From contig NC_015416.1 in the NCBI RefSeq assembly GCF_000204415.1, forward strand, positions 2,232,001 through 2,296,000: a stretch of DNA of 64,000 nt. The letters are read 5' to 3'. Position 1 is the first letter of the stretch; each line of letters begins with the position of its first letter. The stretch is from Methanothrix soehngenii GP6 (lineage in GTDB: Archaea; Halobacteriota; Methanosarcinia; Methanotrichales; Methanotrichaceae). Below the pieces are notes generated by a model. The model was not told the DNA's origin. It made no database searches and was given only the letters and a program-made list of their open reading frames with translations. A program made the position numbers and the translations under genes. Positions 61,164-64,000 of this stretch are shown one piece after another.

Positions 61164-62773
61164 GCGGAAGCTCCAAAGAACTTCTGCATCATCGGGTACA
61201 TCTCCTGAATCTGCTCGCTGGCTATCTGCTCATAGAGCCGGTAGACTATGCTCACCGCCAGAAGGAGACCAGTGCCTCCTGCACCACCCAGGGTTCCCAT
61301 AAGGCTGGCAATCAGGGTCAAAACCCCAATGATCACGCCGCCGATCACAGTCACTTTAGGAATGTACCGCTCCATTAGCTTCTCAATTGAAGCGGGATTC
61401 CTTCTGTAACCGGGGACCTGCAGTCCCGAGTTATGGATCTTGGCAGCAACGCTCTTGGGTCCCATACCAGTGGTCTCAATCCAGAATATGGCGAACAGAA
61501 TGCCGCCGATGATCAGGAAAGCGGAATCTGTGAGCACATGCAAGAGGATCTGCCAGCCGGCAATGGGCGAGAATCCAAGCTCTGCCATCCCCGCAGTAGA
61601 GGTGGTCACCATGCTGGGAATCCAGTCTTCCGGCCCTCCTATGGGCGAGAGGAAATACATGAGCCCTGATACCGGCTGGGGTGATTGTCCGCTGATGGCA
61701 GCGCCGGTGGCGGCATCAAACTGGGACTGAGATATGAAATTGCCCAGGAGGCTGGAGTAGCCGGTATAGACCGTGGTCACTCCCTCGCCAGTCACAGTAG
61801 CTGTGGAGACTGTTCCAAGCCTTGATGCCAGCAATGCCCCCAGCATCTCGATATTGGCCTGAATAGCCCTCACCAGGATCATGGGAAGGACTGATGCATA
61901 GACCAGCTTAACCGGGAACCGGCCTCTTGCACCCCGCACCCGGCTGTGGGCCAGAGGAATCTCAATTCTCGTAGACTCCACCAAAACGACCAGCAATATG
62001 ATCAGAATGGTGGATATGAGGGCCAGAATTCCTCCGGTGATCATGATAAACCGGATGCCTTCAGAGGTGAAGAGTGTGTCAAAGCTGATCAGCTGCAGCC
62101 TGATGATATCAATCCACTTGGGGATGATCCCCACCGAGAGGCCGGCTTCGCCTGTAGCCGGATTGATCAGACCGGTGACCAGCTGCTGGCTGATTCCCGC
62201 CACGATGAACAGGCCCACTCCTGATCCTACGCCCCATTTGGACACAACCTCGTCCATATAAACAATAAGGGATCCGCCAATAAAGACCTGAATAAATATC
62301 AATAAGGATATTATGCCCAGGGATACGCCTAAAGCGTTCGCTACTCCCTCATCAGGCAGGAGATAGCCGCCCAGCACCTGGGGCAAGCCCTCTACGGCAA
62401 CCATCAGAAAGACCAGAGCCTTTTGGGTGCCCTGATAGATGGCCTGATCCCGGGGATCGCTCAGATTGAGCTTGATGATCTCCGCGCCAACCAGAAGCTG
62501 GAGCACAATGGATGCGGTAACGATGGGACCGATGCCCAAAAGCATCATCGTGCCGAAGGATCCGGCGAAAAAGGCACGGTAAGAGCTGAAGAGGTCTATA
62601 GATGCCGCAGAGAGGCCAAATAGAGGTATGTTTCCAAGGATGAAGTAAAGGAGCAATATGGCCAGAGTCCAGCTTAGCTTTCTCTTAAAATGGACGTGCC
62701 CTGTGGGCCGTTCCACCGAAGGGAGCCGGCGCACAAAGGGCTCTATCGCATAAAAGAAACTTTGCTGGTTCAT
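61160..62773 (-). CDS. secY: Preprotein translocase subunit SecY
   Basis: Central channel of the Sec system with ten membrane helices and 537 aa. The early segment QSFFYAIEPFVRRLPSVERPTGHVHFKRKLSWT and helix GTMMLLGIGPIVTASIVLQLL are typical, with the plug region and cytoplasmic loop RVRGARGRFPVKLVYASVLP present. It overlaps the L15 and DUF106 genes by 4 bp each, as in the archaeal spc operon. Confidence 0.97.
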   Translation of the reverse strand: MNQQSFFYAIEPFVRRLPSVERPTGHVHFKRKLSWTLAILLLYFILGNIPLFGLSAASIDLFSSYRAFFAGSFGTMMLLGIGPIVTASIVLQLLVGAEIIKLNLSDPRDQAIYQGTQKALVFLMVAVEGLPQVLGGYLLPDEGVANALGVSLGIISLLIFIQVFIGGSLIVYMDEVVSKWGVGSGVGLFIVAGISQQLVTGLINPATGEAGLSVGIIPKWIDIIRLQLISFDTLFTSEGIRFIMITGGILALISTILIILLVVLVESTRIEIPLAHSRVRGARGRFPVKLVYASVLPMILVRAIQANIEMLGALLASRLGTVSTATVTGEGVTTVYTGYSSLLGNFISQSQFDAATGAAISGQSPQPVSGLMYFLSPIGGPEDWIPSMVTTSTAGMAELGFSPIAGWQILLHVLTDSAFLIIGGILFAIFWIETTGMGPKSVAAKIHNSGLQVPGYRRNPASIEKLMERYIPKVTVIGGVIIGVLTLIASLMGTLGGAGGTGLLLAVSIVYRLYEQIASEQIQEMYPMMQKFFGASA

Positions 62774-63147
62774 ACTACTACTGCCTGACCACCAGCAGCC
62801 TCGATCTTGCTCTTAGCCGCGGCAGTGAATCCTAAAGCCTTAACCTCCAGCTTCCGGGTTACCCTACCTCGACCGAGAACCTTCAATTCATTGATCTCAA
62901 CCTTGCCGTCCTGGCCGGCCAGCTGGTCCAGCTCATCGACATTGACCACATCTACCTCCTCAGCTAAAGGCAGCCGGACGAAGCCATGCTTACCCATTTC
63001 GGTGCCAAGAAGGATGGATCTCATGAAGTGATGCTTGCATTTGCCTGAATCTCCACGGCCGCCACGGGTTCCTCCTCCGCGCATGTTCTTGTGCTTGCCG
63101 TGGTAGGTTCTATGACCTCTCTTTTCTTTGGTCTTTGGTCTAACCAT
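62770..63147 (-). CDS. rpl15: Ribosomal protein uL15
   Basis: 50S protein with the archaeal start KTKEKRGHRTYHGKHKNMRGGGTRGGRG and the C-terminal KVLGRGRVTRKLEVKALGFTAAAKSKIEAAGG. At 125 aa it is somewhat short compared with archaeal L15 of about 140. It lies between L30 (5 bp gap) and secY in spc-operon order. Confidence 0.95.
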   Translation of the reverse strand: MVRPKTKEKRGHRTYHGKHKNMRGGGTRGGRGDSGKCKHHFMRSILLGTEMGKHGFVRLPLAEEVDVVNVDELDQLAGQDGKVEINELKVLGRGRVTRKLEVKALGFTAAAKSKIEAAGGQAVVV

Positions 63148-63152
63148 TTTTT

Positions 63153-63608
63153 CTACCTCATCCTCTTGATAAGATCCGCCAAATTCTGGTGGAATCCCAG
63201 ATCTCCACCCTGTTGAGCGGTCTTCTTGGTAGTTCTTAAGCCCTTCCGAGCAGGGTGCAGCCTGAATATGGGCTTGATTTGCAGATCTTTCAGACTGGCA
63301 GAGCCGGAGTTGATGGCTTTGGCCAGTTCCTTAAAAGATGAATAAGGTGTATTCTCCTTTAAATACTGCTCTGTCAGGCGTCGGTTGGCGCTCAGCCTGC
63401 CCCTTCTCTCTAACAGCATTGCCAGAGTATCATCATCGATCTCGCCCCAGGCCACGTAGTCCTTGACCTTCTGGATCATGCCCCGGTAATGGGGGTCTTC
63501 TTTGACCACAACGCAGTGGTTGACCCTATGAATATGGAGCATAGCCAGGGTGTCCTTGATATCCGGCCTGAGGTTCACCTCCCCTCTCAATCTCACTATG
63601 GCAAACAT
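63153..63608 (-). CDS. rpl30: Ribosomal protein uL30
   Basis: 50S protein of the longer archaeal type (151 aa). It has the N-terminal VRLRGEVNLRPDIKDTLAMLHIHRVNHCVVV and the archaeal extension ending HPARKGLRTTKKTAQQGGDLG. It starts 2 bp after rps5 in spc-operon order. Confidence 0.96.
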   Translation of the reverse strand: MFAIVRLRGEVNLRPDIKDTLAMLHIHRVNHCVVVKEDPHYRGMIQKVKDYVAWGEIDDDTLAMLLERRGRLSANRRLTEQYLKENTPYSSFKELAKAINSGSASLKDLQIKPIFRLHPARKGLRTTKKTAQQGGDLGFHQNLADLIKRMR

Positions 63609-63610
63609 CT

Positions 63611-64000
63611 TCAGGCCCTCACAGTTATGGTATTGATGAGCGCGTTGTATGTCGCTTTAGCGAAGTTGATGGTGGTCCTGGTGGAGCCTGCGGTCCTGGT
63701 CCAGACATCCTTGATTCCGGCCATATCCATGACCTTCTTGCTGGTATCTCCGGCCGCAATGCCCAAGCCACGAGGCGCAGGGATGAGAACTACCCGAACG
63801 CTTCCGGACTCACCCACTACCTGATAGGGCACAGTGTGAGGCTGGCCGCAACCACATTCCCAGCTGCCGCAGCCCCGGTTCACCTTCATAATGTTCCTCT
63901 TGGCGTTATCGATGCCCTTTTTGATGGCCTTTCCCACCTGGACATCCTTTCCCTCGCCCAGTCCAATGTAGCCGTCTCTGTTGCCCACAATTACTGTGGT
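63611..64000 (-). CDS. rps5: Ribosomal protein uS5, partial
   Basis: The 3' part of rps5; the frame is open to the window edge, so the N-terminal ~80 residues are missing. Visible are [36 protein letters not shown] and [50 protein letters not shown], typical of archaeal S5. A methionine at 63988 is internal, not the start. The Cys-rich CGSWECGCG segment is common in archaeal S5. Confidence 0.96.
   Translation of the reverse strand, partial: TTVIVGNRDGYIGLGEGKDVQVGKAIKKGIDNAKRNIMKVNRGCGSWECGCGQPHTVPYQVVGESGSVRVVLIPAPRGLGIAAGDTSKKVMDMAGIKDVWTRTAGSTRTTINFAKATYNALINTITVRA

Overview
The window is archaeal, about 50% G+C, and fits a methanogen of the Methanosarcinales, most probably Methanothrix (Methanosaeta)-like. 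Archaea-only genes support this: L39e, L31e, L18Ae/LX, S19e, PDCD5, aIF6, Cbf5, EMC3/DUF106, GHMP-type shikimate kinase and a DUF1699 protein. So do a tRNA with a short intron at 37/38, TATA boxes 22-28 nt before starts, frequent TTG/GTG starts and GGTG-type ribosome sites. The genus is an inference.

Layout, part 1. 0-6 kb: oxidative-stress and proteostasis genes: a radical SAM protein, Fe/Mn superoxide dismutase, peroxiredoxin, a divergent Fur/PerR-like regulator with a palindromic operator, HtpX, rhomboid and a TPR protein. 6-10.6 kb: the conserved S19e-PDCD5-PP-loop-L39e-L31e-aIF6-LX-prefoldin-FtsY operon, including an L39e gene with a TTG start. 10.8-19 kb: transporters (P-type Ca-type ATPase, Na/Pi symporter, SNF symporter), an intact IS256 element with an 8-bp target duplication, and a tandem Usp. 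19-21.5 kb: pyrBI and a long FKBP. 21.6-26.4 kb: accessory DNA with a Tyr-rich secreted protein, a tandem SagB oxidoreductase and an IS110 element whose upstream region could encode a bridge RNA.

Layout, part 2. 26.4-34.3 kb: metabolism (prephenate dehydratase, class II HMG-CoA reductase, M42 peptidase, PurE, chorismate mutase, archaeal shikimate kinase, a geranylgeranyl-reductase-like flavoprotein). 34.9-38.6 kb: PycB, ArgB, a NifU scaffold and a small b561-like protein. 38.6-39.1 kb: relics of IS200/IS605-type 3' ends resembling omegaRNA scaffolds. 39.2-42.5 kb: a 2-oxoacid:ferredoxin oxidoreductase pair, rubredoxin and ferritin. 43.1-46.1 kb: a bacterial-type tRNA-guanine transglycosylase with a YhhQ queuosine-precursor transporter. 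47.9-49.9 kb: PurB and an MBL hydrolase.

50.1-58.6 kb is the most unusual segment. It is a three-gene defence-like operon: a 1362-aa Eco57I-class methylase, a Fic/AMPylase with a C-terminal winged helix, and a PLD-nuclease/SNF2-helicase fusion. Three ~26-bp repeats carrying a CGTCA-N4-TKACG core lie just before the helicase gene. The cassette ends 115 bp from an intron-containing tRNA-Ser(GGA). That tRNA closes the truB-cmk-DUF106-secY-rpl15-rpl30-rps5 operon, which runs off the right edge. Genes such as htpX/rhomboid, tgt/yhhQ and pyrB/pyrI are arranged in ways that suggest joint function; the defence assignment is inferred from domains and context.
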